Source: Jackrogersella multiformis (taxonomy: Eukaryota > Ascomycota > Sordariomycetes > Xylariales > Hypoxylaceae). Taken from it: 64,000 nucleotides of DNA. Position numbers and translations under genes: made by a program. Each line of letters starts with the position of its first letter. Position 1 is the stretch's first letter. Below the pieces are notes generated by a model. That model was given only the letters and a program-made list of their open reading frames with translations. It did not search any database and was not told the DNA's origin. Positions 1-10,693 of this stretch are shown in pieces. The DNA is taken from contig CADCXD010000009.1 of assembly GCA_902806575.1 (NCBI GenBank), forward strand, positions 1,426,001 through 1,490,000, written 5' to 3'.

Positions 1-506
1 TTAAGCAAAAGAATTGCGGACATTGCTCCACCACCGTGATTCCCACGACAATATCCTAGACAACGGTACCTAAAGAATCTATATGGGTTCTGTGGCAACG
101 ACCTATACCCGTATACATGACCGTTAAGGCATATTCACCTACCTGCCTTGGGGATCTCACGAGCATAGTGTTTATCAGTAAGGCATCAAGGGGCATATCA
201 AAATTCAAGATAAATATCTCATTGCACGAATAACTATGCTTAAGAGATGCAAACTATCTACATAAATAGCATAGATATATCCAACTATATACCATTGCGA
301 AGAGACTTATTTACTTACACGAATAAGGAGTCCAACTTACAGCAAATACACAACATATTCTTTCATTGCACTTCCATGATGACTTAATAAGAGGTAGGTA
401 CAATAATTCATGAAGTTAATTAAAAATAACAAAAACAATTAATATCATCATACGTACGCAAATCATCATAATGCGAATCCTAGGAAGCAGCCGCCATCCC
501 ATCCAC
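1..506. other. AT-rich flank without a recognised gene
   Basis: I see no coding exon, RNA gene or long repeat here. The stretch lies downstream of the stop codon of the minus-strand oxidase at 507 and presumably holds its 3' untranslated region. Confidence 0.6.
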
Positions 507-2422
507 TCAGCTATACATGCCTAATATCTCACCAATGATGCTCTTGAATATGCCCTGCGGATCGAACTTCTCGCGCACGGCCTTGAATCTCGCTAGGTGG
601 TCCGGGTCGAGGTTCTTGGTGGCGTTGGCAAATACTTCACGTGTGTTCTTGGTCCAGTGTGGTCTACACGGAAACTCGTCGATAAGAGTCTTGGCCAATC
701 TAGGGTCTACATTGTATTCCATTAGCTGTCTATATTCGTATTTTGGTAGCGAAGATGAAAGAGTCATATAGAAGTAGCACTCACAAAAGTCCTCGTTGAA
801 ACGCTTTCCGTCGCCAATGCTGGGCTTGAACGTTGGGAAGTCGAACATGATAGCACCTTTGGACCAATCGGCACCGTCGGACGTGTTGTAAGTGACCTGC
901 CCTAGGAAATTGTAAAAGGGCTTGCCGAACTTGATGTTGATACCGCTGCGGTACGTGCTTGTCATGATGATGCCCTTCTTAAGTTCGTCATCAAACGCCT
1001 GCCGCACGCGCTTGAGCATCTGGTTAGCCTGCGTGATGGGGAACGCGAGTTCGAGGGTGGCGCCGTGCAGGCCCTGCTCCCACTCGGGCTTCTGGTCCGG
1101 GTACAGACCTCCGATCAGGACGTCGTAATTCCAGCCGTAGACGGGCCACTCTTGAAGCGCCTGCTGCGTCGTCTTCTCGCGGAAGTTGGGGGCCGACCAT
1201 AAGGAAAACGCGGTGGTTTCGAAGAACATGTTGGAGGTCGCGAGATACTTCCCGCTCTCGAGGGCCGCTTTCGCAATGGTGGCTTCGGCATCTGTGATGG
1301 AAAAGGTGTTTTGGAATCCTTGCTGGTCGCTGAGCGTGAGCGGAACCTCATCGTAATACCTCCAGTGGAACTTCTTCATGTATGGCCACCACTATAGAAT
1401 GTTAGAACAAAATGGTATTTTCTAATCAGTGATAAAAGGGCTTATGTTACCCAGAAGTTGGCCGTAGCATAGGGCGCGATCATGCCGTAAATGTCGCCAT
1501 TCAATACATCGTCCTCGTCCAAGCTAGTAGTTCCATCAGTCAAAGAATGAGATAGCTAAGCTAGGAGGAACATGGCACTTACGTCTCCTGTTTTGCGAAC
1601 ACCTTGAAATCTGGGTAGATTTTGAATTTCATGCGAACAATGACACCCAACAAACCCAAAGAAGTCGAAGCTGCCAGCCAATCGTCATTGCTCTCGTTAC
1701 GCTCAATTGTCACAATGTCACCGTTCCCATTGACGATATCCAGCGACAGTACACCGGCAGCTACCATCGAGTCCTCTCGGATCGCGGAACGATGCCCACC
1801 CATGGCTACTGCACCGGCCATGGTGATGTTCCAATTAACAAGGGTATAGCCCATGGAAGCTTTGTTATTATGCAAATACTCCGCGAACTGGAGAAACGTG
1901 ACGCCCGCTTCTATGTCGACCGAGCCGGACTCAGCGCCCTCCTTGAGTGAGAAATTCGAGATTCCATTTACGAATTCCGTCCGTACGATGATCGTCTCCG
2001 GGTTGTCTGAACACATGGTATCGTACCTTTATAGTATCCCAAATTAGAACTGTCTTTATATAGATTCTGCCAGAAATGTCTATGAGGCACTAAGAGCATA
2101 TATAAGTAGAATGAGAAATCAACCCGAGTACATCTTTAAACTAAGGTGCCCAGGTAGACTAATGAAAGAGAAGAGGAGTCGCAAAACTAGCTCTAACTCA
2201 CCACATATGCCCCTTGCCTGACGGTCTCACCGGCGTGCCATTAGCAGAGGCATTCTTCACAATATTGACAATATCGTCGACACTAGTAGCATTGAGGATG
2301 AGCGCGACATTGTTGCAAGCGGGAAACCCTTCGCCGTCGAATGTATTATACGGCTCAGCTGAGATGCTTCCCACGCCAACAATGGCGAGGATGGAGACGA
2401 GGTTGCGACGAAGAGTCGGCAT
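507..2422 (-). CDS. Secreted FAD-linked oxidase, aldonolactone-oxidase (ALO) type
   Basis: Predicted flavoprotein of 540 residues that oxidises a sugar lactone, polyol or similar alcohol with O2. Exons on the minus strand are 2422-2202, 2026-1583, 1523-1451 and 1391-507; every join keeps phase and has GT-AG ends. The start codon at 2422 gives a short hydrophobic leader (VSILAIVGVGSIS) that looks like a signal peptide, so the enzyme is probably secreted. The N-terminal FAD (PCMH-type) domain contains RPSGKGHMWYDT near residue 70; this His is the expected covalent flavin site. The FAD domain continues through AGAVAMGGHR and LGLLGVIVRMKFKIYP. The C-terminal half has the ALO hallmark RPHWTKN and ends with a KFDPQGIFKS segment, matching the RPHWGK and FDP.G.F signatures of the family. 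No substrate can be named. Alternative: another secreted berberine-bridge-like oxidase, less likely given RPHW. Confidence 0.85.
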
Positions 2423-3760
2423 CGTGTAAGACCCGTACCGTATTATCAAGATCGTTTGCGGCTTGGCAGATGTTGAACTAAGCTCAAGCACTCGAGTTCC
2501 TGGTAGCCGGGATTGAGAGGCCACCCAAAGTGACAGCACAAGCGGAAGCCATCATCTTTGTATTGCCAAAACGAGGAAACATAGACCTAGGCACCCCGCA
2601 TGCGATTTCGATTTCCTTGTGATCGCGATCCATGTGGTTTGCCCTTTCTATCCAACCTTACCTCTCACTTCTCTTCGTTTGCAACCTCGTGGACGCTGGG
2701 GTTCCCTGGTCGGTTGTTCGAGATCGACGTATCAACTTCGAAGGAGCTGCTCAGCCTGTGCCTTGCGGACGGTAAGGTCTTTGTCCCGTCCCTAAGCGCC
2801 GGTGGTGGTATGCCTCGGATGTGACGTGCAGGCCGGCATCACAAAAGCGCCTGTGATACGATCGTCATCGACGACGGGGCACTTGCCCTGTCCGGCCCAT
2901 GACTGCGTCAACCGTCTAGGTAGAGATCTCGGCGAGATAGATGACCGTGCTAGGGGTCTGGTCCTAATAGCTACCTACTTAGAAGCCTAGTAGCTGGGGA
3001 AGATAGACGATCCCATATGGTCGGATACCCCAATTTCCAAATTGGCCCCCCAAAGACGGCGCTCCAGACCATAAAGGAACAAGGACGTTGGTACCGATGC
3101 AACACCCCGCCAATTACGGCAAAGGGTGACATAAGAAAATATACAGCGGGGACAACTCCTGGGATTAGGGAGGTTACACTTTAAAATTCGACCTTGTCGA
3201 TCATTAGGAGATGATACATGTAAGTTGACGAACAATATGACTACTACGTCGAACCGTCGAGCCGTCGAACCTAGTGAAGTAACCAATAGCTCATGATCTT
3301 TGTTGTTTGTTAGATAATGATGTGGATGTAGAATAGAATAACTTTACTTATGTCTCAGGTCTGATTCATGCGGGACCATAGAGGCATCTCGTTGGCGAAG
3401 CTCGTCATGGCTTACCTAGGAAATAAACCGCCGATTTGATAATCTGCTCGTTAGCCAGCTGTTAAAAGGATGGGATAGCATCACACCGAACAGCGAAGAT
3501 TGACACAACAATGCTTATTTTATAATATGCATATAGGACCAGTGTAATATATCCAACGTAAGGGACTAGGGGTGAGGACTGACCTGCGAAGCAAGGCTAA
3601 CAAGTATCCGCATGAGAGGCCGAGGACCCCCTCCTTTCCTATCGTCGTACTAATAATTACAGGAATATTGGTCAGGAACCAACTTAACGGCCTTGAGTTT
3701 TGTACCATTTTCTCCATAGGCCTTTGGGTATCACTATAAATCGCACTCTCTTCTCCGCGA
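2423..3760. other. Intergenic stretch between the ALO-type oxidase and POP1
   Basis: Only short open frames without codon structure or recognisable motifs are seen. It should contain the oxidase promoter on the right side of 2422 and the POP1 3' end. I see no RNA gene or repeat. Confidence 0.55.
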
Positions 3761-6517
3761 CTAAATCAGCTCCCACCTCGCAAGCCAGCCAATGTTTTGA
3801 CCCGCGTTCCTGACAACGCAGAGTCTGGCGGCAGGATCGTTCTTGTTGTCATATCGCCTTAGTTCTTCTACCGTCTTCGTGGCCGACAGGCTCCCGATCG
3901 CGTCGCCTCTCCCGTCCCTGAGGTTGAAGCTTCCAGTCGTTACAAACCCGATCAGATCTTGCTCGTCAGGACACAAGGGGTGGCCTTGGATATTCTCCGA
4001 GTTAGGAGAGAGCGGTGGAAATTGCTCCGGCAGACCTATGAGCTGTTGCGCGAGTAACTGTTGTCGCGTCTCTAGATCCAAGTCTCGCCTCACAACGATT
4101 TTCTTTTTGGTGTTGCATTTGGATGGCTTTTGTGCCAGCCACTGGTCACACAAATTGGGAGGTAGTTTACCCCCAATCTTCTTATGAGGGGGGTTTGTAG
4201 CGGGTACTTCCGCTTGCGTCGAGATGGCGACAGGTATTGCATCCGGTAGTCGATAGATTCTGGCACACGTACTTGCTATCCCGCGTCCCAGAATCCTGAT
4301 GTTTGCCGTTACTAATGAAGCCGGGGGGGGTAGCTCAGATGCTAGCGACTGGTAAGAAGAAAACATAGTTTTGGAAAGTTGTGTTACGTTTTCCAAGGGG
4401 TTCACAGGCGTTGAATCCGACTTCTCATCTGCGTCGTTTCCATCTATCAACATCTTGTTGAGCTCATATGCACTATTGAGGCCGAGAAGCATCTCGTAAT
4501 CGCAATTCCATCCTATTCCAACTTCGCCCTTCCGTCCTGCCCCCAGGTCAAGCGATTCCCAATTGACTCGCTTTCCTTTGGGTATTCGATCCCATGCTTT
4601 CTGCCTCGCTTTTCGTTCTTCTAATTCCCAGGTTTTGCCCGCAGCTGTGCCGGGCAAGTCGCCAGGGAACCATGGCAGGCCTCGTTCAAATGCAATATGC
4701 CTGATCTCATCTAGACCTCCAAACCATGGGTTGCCACCAGTTGACAAGGGATAATGCATCAGACTATACCATATTGGAAGAACGCATTTCCACGGCAACA
4801 TCAATGTCCAAGTACCGGACGTTTGTGCATCTGTAGAGTGGCGAGAAGCAAGTAGTATAATAGGAATAGGAGGATCAACCATGGTTGGCTCGAGGGTGGT
4901 CCCTGGAGCACCTTTGCCACGCCGACGATTAAGAGACTGCTGCGATGGAAGTCTAGAAGCTTTATATCGTGCATCTCTATCGAATAGCTGATGGGGTTTG
5001 ATCACTTCCTCTTTGCGTAGTCCTGATATAACTTCTAGAAGGTCCTTTTGTACACTGTGATCGTTTGTCTTTGGGAGGGATACCTGTCGCGGAGGGTAAC
5101 GAAGACGAGGATCTGCGATGGAGAAGGCTAGGAGACATCCAAGGGGTAAGGCGCCTGCGTCCTTCAAACCAGCAAGTGATTCGAATCTTGAAGCATGAGG
5201 CTCCCTTGATTTAGACTTCGAAAAATAGGGCTTGAGTACTCCCAAGAGAGCCTCCGTAGAATCGGGGCCGGTGATGTCAATGCTCCCAATCTCGAATCTT
5301 AGATCTTCTATGTAGGGCCGAGGATTCTGCGTCTTCACTAGCTGTGAAAGCTCGTTGAAAATCTCTAAGAATGCAGAAGGATGGATACGGATATAGAGTT
5401 GTCTGAACTGTTTTCGCCCTTCCGCGTCGTTAACTTCCTTCTCTGGATTCCAGATAATAGTTGCTGGGCCAATAGCATGCACGCTATCTTTGCTTTTCCT
5501 ACTTAGTGTCCCAGTCCAGTGCATATTACCGGATCTCCAACGCTTTGCCTTGTCGTTCCACAGAGCTTCTTGTGTAAGTCCCAACGACCTAAGGACATTC
5601 TGAACGCTGTTCTGGGGACCGGATAACCCGATTGTGCTCATAAAACTCATATCCCAAGCCATTGCACCCTTTTCCCATTGAATACGGTGAGTTGGTCGGT
5701 ACACTTTTTGAGTTGGCGTAAGGGGGATTGCAAACTTCCATAACGACTCTTTAGGAGGTGTCATCCTCGCCCTCTTCGCATGCCAAAGATGAGTAGGAAG
5801 CCACATTTTAGAAAGCTGACGCTTTCTAAACTTTCTAGCAGTAATAACAGGGCCGTTAAGTGTATTCCTTCGTATCTTGGGTCTGCCAACTCTTATGGAG
5901 ATGGTCTCATTATCGACGCCGGAGCTCTTCAGTTTCCGTAATTTCTTTCGTTTTGCAAGGATTTCTAGTCTCCGAGCCGTCTCAGCCCGTAATCTGGACT
6001 TGGTGGTTTTCAGCTTTCTTGTCTTAGAGTCAACAGTTGGGGTATTGTCTTCCGCCATTTCCTTCATGGCCCTTTTCTGTAAACGCTGCGGGACTTTCTT
6101 GTAGTTATGAGCTGCGGCCCTGCGCCTCATTCTGAAAGGCACGCGCTGAAATGCTCGACTCGTTTGGGAGGTCCTAGTACGTCTCATACTCTCATCCAGA
6201 GCATTTATCTCAAAGGAGAGAGAGCCAACAAAGGACTGAACATTGAGTTCGCCATCTTTCAAGGCGGCATGCGATTTTTGAGCGGCTATGCTTCTAACCT
6301 CATGGATCTTCGGGCGCTTTGCACCTCTATTGGCAGACTCGGAGCCCTTATCCAAGTTATTGAAACCTGCACTTTTCTGAGGAGGATCTTTTCTCTTATT
6401 CGACTTGGACTGTGCTGGATTTCCAAATATCTTGGGCTCAGGTTTTTGCTTGTCCGTTAGAGTAGACTTTCCTGGCGCCTCGTCAGGCTTAGGCTGCGGT
6501 GCATGCTTAGGAGGCAT
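3761..6517 (-). CDS. POP1: Ribonuclease P/MRP protein subunit POP1
   Basis: Large protein subunit of nuclear RNase P and RNase MRP, needed for tRNA 5' maturation and pre-rRNA cleavage. The single exon encodes 918 residues, close to the usual fungal length. The N-terminus is a Lys/Pro-rich disordered tail. The POP1 domain follows, with the Arg-rich RVPFRMRRRAAAHN near residue 125 and KMWLPTHLWHAKRARM near 240-252. The POPLD domain lies around 545-620 (PIPIILLASRH, GTWTLMLPWKCVLPIWYSL, ERGLPWFPGDLPGTAAG). The extreme C-terminus (NIGWLARWELI) is also typical. The ATG at 6517 is the first in frame. It diverges from the 7882 gene, with about 1.36 kb between the two starts. Confidence 0.96.
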   Translation of the reverse strand: MPPKHAPQPKPDEAPGKSTLTDKQKPEPKIFGNPAQSKSNKRKDPPQKSAGFNNLDKGSESANRGAKRPKIHEVRSIAAQKSHAALKDGELNVQSFVGSLSFEINALDESMRRTRTSQTSRAFQRVPFRMRRRAAAHNYKKVPQRLQKRAMKEMAEDNTPTVDSKTRKLKTTKSRLRAETARRLEILAKRKKLRKLKSSGVDNETISIRVGRPKIRRNTLNGPVITARKFRKRQLSKMWLPTHLWHAKRARMTPPKESLWKFAIPLTPTQKVYRPTHRIQWEKGAMAWDMSFMSTIGLSGPQNSVQNVLRSLGLTQEALWNDKAKRWRSGNMHWTGTLSRKSKDSVHAIGPATIIWNPEKEVNDAEGRKQFRQLYIRIHPSAFLEIFNELSQLVKTQNPRPYIEDLRFEIGSIDITGPDSTEALLGVLKPYFSKSKSREPHASRFESLAGLKDAGALPLGCLLAFSIADPRLRYPPRQVSLPKTNDHSVQKDLLEVISGLRKEEVIKPHQLFDRDARYKASRLPSQQSLNRRRGKGAPGTTLEPTMVDPPIPIILLASRHSTDAQTSGTWTLMLPWKCVLPIWYSLMHYPLSTGGNPWFGGLDEIRHIAFERGLPWFPGDLPGTAAGKTWELEERKARQKAWDRIPKGKRVNWESLDLGAGRKGEVGIGWNCDYEMLLGLNSAYELNKMLIDGNDADEKSDSTPVNPLENVTQLSKTMFSSYQSLASELPPPASLVTANIRILGRGIASTCARIYRLPDAIPVAISTQAEVPATNPPHKKIGGKLPPNLCDQWLAQKPSKCNTKKKIVVRRDLDLETRQQLLAQQLIGLPEQFPPLSPNSENIQGHPLCPDEQDLIGFVTTGSFNLRDGRGDAIGSLSATKTVEELRRYDNKNDPAARLCVVRNAGQNIGWLARWELI

Positions 6518-7881
6518 CTTGTCGACACAAAACCTATGAACAAGTACGTAGTAACACTCAAGTATAGTAGAAACGTAATTTGGTCTAAGACCCCTCGGAT
6601 CTGATGATACTTTGAAGGTATCGTATCAGTTTCCGATATATGCTCCCTCGATCTAGGACAACTGAGTTACCTAGGTAGGTACGCTATGGTCAATCATGGT
6701 GATGGTATACTAAAGACTCGTCTCATCGAATTGTCGTACGTTTTATACGAGAATCAAGTTAGATGCCGTGAACCATTAAACGCGTAAACTTCTTCGCGTG
6801 TGTTTTTATGGATGTTCAGCTCAAGATATTCGGCTTAACTTAAAAAGATGTAAATTTCCAAGGTTTTAGTGCCGAACGGGACAGGGGCTTTCAGTGGGTC
6901 TTAAACCTCTCTAGCGTCTATGATAAATTCCGCTAACTTTCGAGCTGATCCTAAGTACCTATGTACTTAAGCTTTGATACACTCTCTGTACTCGATACCC
7001 GTAACACTGGTCTGCCTAGAAAATAATACTATTAACTTTGGCTAAGGAGGGATAGATAGATGACGTCCCTAAAGTATAGGATACATAATCAAAAGTACCT
7101 TATTATTTTACCTAATATTTTCGAGCTGAAGACATTTGGTTACACTTACCGGTAGCCGGTAGGGACCCGACCTTGACAAAACGGTGAAGGGCCAAATCAC
7201 CTGGGCAGTTCTAAGTTCTAAGTTCTAAGTTTTATCGATTCCGATTTCCAACTTGAACTTGAACTTCGACTTCGCCCTATGCGCGTGTCTTATTCCTAGC
7301 ATCTGGTATCCGACAATGACGAAATAATAACGAACTAGGTAGGTACCTTGGAACTACCTATGTCCCAGGGTATTCTTGTATTCTTCCCCCTTATTCGACA
7401 AAAATTCAACCGTCCATCCCTCCGCCCCCCTCCTTATCATTAAAATACGCCTTACGCCTTACCTCGTTCGTATCGTTTATCGTTCGTACAATTCGTCCTT
7501 GCATTCGATCGATCCGGTGCAGCCGGAACCGAAACAAGACCCGTAGACCTTTCTAACCACAGTAACTAGTATCAGGTAGTATCTAATATCTGATATCTGG
7601 TATCTGGTACCTAACTCGGGGCTGTCATCGTTCCTAAATTGGCCCCAAATCATGACTGCATGTTGTTATCAGTACACCACCATCACGACCACGACCACGA
7701 CCACCACTGCTACTATTATCGCCGTCCCCATCTACTACTGCTAGGTAGTAGCAGCCCTGGAGGTAAGCAGGTAAGCAGGTAGTATACCCTACTACTTACC
7801 TACCCAGTAGTACCTGCCTAATGTACAGCTCTTCTGCCGCTGGAGTGAATGCTGCTGCCGCTTTAATTACTTAGGTATATC
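6518..7881. promoter_or_regulatory. Divergent intergenic region between POP1 and the NT-C2 gene
   Basis: No coding exon is seen. The stretch must hold both promoters. It contains direct repeats (agttctaagttctaagttct near 7208-7230 and aacttgaacttgaacttcga near 7250-7270) and small inverted repeats built from TAGTAG/CTACTA near 7733-7812. No TATA element can be assigned with confidence. Confidence 0.45.
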
Positions 7882-9987
7882 ATGGCTTCCTTGAGTATGT
7901 AAGCTCGCATATTCCTTCCCGCCCCCCCTTTCCCCTTCCGTCGCCGTCGCCCTTCCTATCTACCTAGGTATCTATCCCATCCTACCTACCAAGGTTGCTA
8001 AGGTTGTCTTGTCACATTTTTATTTTATTTTATTTTATTATTGAGCCGCATTCCTTTTCTTCCGTCCCTCTTATTCCGTCCATCCCTCGAATTCATCCAA
8101 TAACCAAAGATGTAACTCTGTGGCGTTTTCGACAACTTGTCTTTGTCGTGTGTATGCCTGCTTGTCTCAGCATACTATTTTTTTAATATCTGTCTCTGCT
8201 ATTCACTTATAATAGTAGCTGATACTCTTTGTCCTTTTTCCCATCCCCGTTCACATTCTTTCTTTCTTTCTTTCGTTCTATTGTACCTCGCGGTTCGGAG
8301 TTACGAGGGTCAACCTATAAACATAATGTCTTATGCTATTGCTGCGATATCCATTGCTATGCGCAGCGAATCTCATAAATTGCTCGAGCTAACATGCGTG
8401 TTCTTCCCATAGTCAACAAGGCGCGGAAGGTATATATATATACACTTAGCTATCCAATGTCCTATTCTATACCCTATACTTGGCGGTTACTAAATCTGTT
8501 TCTTACCTCCGCAGCCGAAATTCGAGCTCCACCTCACCATCTACGACCTGAACAACGTGCCGCTGGTTTCCGGCACCTCCACGATAAAATGGCATTTACC
8601 AAACTCTATGCACGGCGAGCACCGCGGCCGCACCTCCAAGTGCTCCATCGACAAGATCAACCACCGCGTCCTCTATAACTACTCCAAGATCGTGCCGCTG
8701 CGCATCTCCATCGACCGCACCAACAACCTCACTGACTGCCCCGTCGAGTTCGAGGTCCTCCAAGAATTCCCTATGGTCCCCGGCGGCCGCGACGAGAAGA
8801 TCGCCCTTGGCTTCGTTCGCCTCAACTTGAGCGAATACGTCGAGGAGAGCGAGACTTTCCCCCGCCGTAGCTTGGGCCCCCGCACCAGCGCCATCCTCGA
8901 CCATGCATTCGCAACCCAGGCTCTATCGCATAGGAGGCAGAGCAGTAGCAAATCGGCCGCCAGCGGTCCCAGCGCCCTAGTAGGCTCCAGCCCGACAGAT
9001 GCGCCCCCCCACCCGGAGGAAAATGACGTCGTAGACGACGAGGCCGAAGAGGGTATCGTGCGGCGGTACCTGATGCAGGACAGCAAGATAAACAGCACGC
9101 TGAAGATCGGGATCCTGATGGTCCAGATCGACGGCGAGCGCAACTATGTAGCCCCCGCACTCAAGACCGCGCCCATGTTCGGCGGCATCATGACGGGCAC
9201 CGGCAGCGAGCAGATCCAAGTCGAAGCGCCGCCCGAGGACGGCGGAGACGGGCCCTCCCCCGTATCGAACGGCAAAAACACCACAGGTGCCGCCGCCGCC
9301 GCTTCCAGCAGCCTCAGCAAGTCCCGCGACGCCTCAGAGCTCCAGGACATGTATCGCCGTGCACTGGCCGCGAGCTGGACGTGCCAGCCCGGCGAGCTGC
9401 CGGCCGACGAGTGCATCGAGGATATCTTCTCGGGCGGCGACGGCTGGAGCGACACCACGCGCCCCGGCGCCAAGCCCGCCCCCTTGTCCCGCCGCCGCGG
9501 CAGCCGCCAGTCCGTCGACAGTAGCAATAGTAATAGCAACAACAGCAACAGCGGTAGCGTCAGCGGCGACGAGGCCCCTGCCTCCGCCGCCGGCGACACC
9601 CTCCGGCCGAGCGACTTCCGGCGCATGCGCACGCACGCGCGCACCCACAGCGGCGGCAGCGAGCGCAGCGCCATGACCTTCCTCATGGGCGGTTACACCA
9701 GCCACCCGCGCGACGGCGAGCCCCCTCCCCCCCAAAATCACCACCCCCATCACCACCACCGCCGGCTCCTCAGCGGCAAGCCGCAGCGAGACGAGATCAT
9801 TGGCGGCGGGGACGGGACCCGCAGCCGCAGCGACAGCCTGGCCAGCCTGGCGCCTACGCTCGGTAGTACCAGCGACCGCGGCCGCGAGGGCTTCCGCCGC
9901 CCCAAGGAGGTCGACGAGTACGAGGAGCGCGAGGACCTCGTCGCTTGGGCCCTGCCCGGCGATCCTCCGTACGAGGCTTCTCCGTAG
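7882..9987 (+). CDS. NT-C2 (EEIG1/EHBP1 N-terminal C2) domain protein
   Basis: Predicted 500-residue protein with the N-terminal C2 domain shared by EEIG1/FAM102 and EHBP1, a likely membrane- or lipid-binding adaptor. The main exon is 8515-9987. It lacks its own start; the missing N-terminus fits two tiny exons, 7882-7894 (13 nt, donor GTATGT) and 8413-8429 (17 nt, preceded by branch GCTAAC and acceptor CCCATAG). Together these give MASLINKARK joined in phase to PKFELHLTIYDLNNVPLVSG. The C2 domain covers about residues 10-130. A conserved block (RRYLMQDSKINSTLKIGIL, then GERNYVAPALKTAPMFGGI) follows near 190-245. The rest is Ser/Gly/His-rich and disordered, ending in EDLVAWALPGDPPYE. The coding exon is far more GC-rich than its flanks. 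The 519-nt first intron is long for this window, so the first exon is inferred. Confidence 0.8.
8016..8040. repeat. ATTTT microsatellite in the first intron or leader of the NT-C2 gene
   Basis: Tandem ATTTT-type units on the plus strand, in the 519-nt intron proposed for the NT-C2 gene. Simple repeat with no further inference. Confidence 0.8.
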
Positions 9988-10693
9988 GGACGCAGGGATG
10001 GGATGGGATAGTGTGGAGACGGTATAGGGATGAGAGTGAGGGTATGGTGAAGAGGAGCGTTGAGCGTTGGTTTGACTTTACTTGACTTGGCTTGAGTTAC
10101 GATAAGTTGACTTAAGACACGGGCCACATAAAGGTAAACCCAAGCGCACATGTTCAGTGTTAGTACCTACTGTGTTCGTGGCTGAGTCTGTATCCGTGTC
10201 CGTGTTCCGCGTTTCTTTGACTTGGTGTACGGACGGACTAGAAACATGGGTACATATATAGATGGAGGTGGGAGGGAAGCGAAAAAAGCGTCTTATTTTA
10301 ATACATTAGATCGGTAGACTATAGCAAAATAGCGCGCCTTACTTAGATGGAACAGATTGTCGGAAATTTGAATTTGAACGGACGTCTTAATACCACGCAG
10401 AAATTCATAAATGCATACCTAGGTACCCAAGTAGGTAGGTAGGTAACCACATGTGTAGACCGTAGTGTGCAAATTCTCGTCTATTGTGCAGATGCCTAAT
10501 GTTGCAGCTACCTTTCTATATTCCCAGGTAACCTACCCGGCTGCCTAGCTGCACCAACGTCCGAGAGAGCGCGGAACTATTCCACGCGAGTTCCGCCCGT
10601 CGAGCAGTCCCTGCCAAGCATCGTAGCCCTCCCCTATTCACGAGACCGGAATCCAGAAGGAAAGGGTAGTAACATTAGATACGGTAAACCACC
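9988..10693. other. Convergent 3' intergenic region
   Basis: Lies between the stop codons of the NT-C2 gene (+) and SSZ1 (-), so both 3' untranslated regions and polyadenylation sites should be here. It carries a TACCTAGGTACC-type motif with TAGG tandem copies around 10418-10446. No gene is seen. Confidence 0.55.

Noticed and set aside
8679..9759. Several long minus-strand open frames over the NT-C2 gene
   Set aside because: All lie opposite a GC-rich conserved exon and show low-complexity shadow composition.
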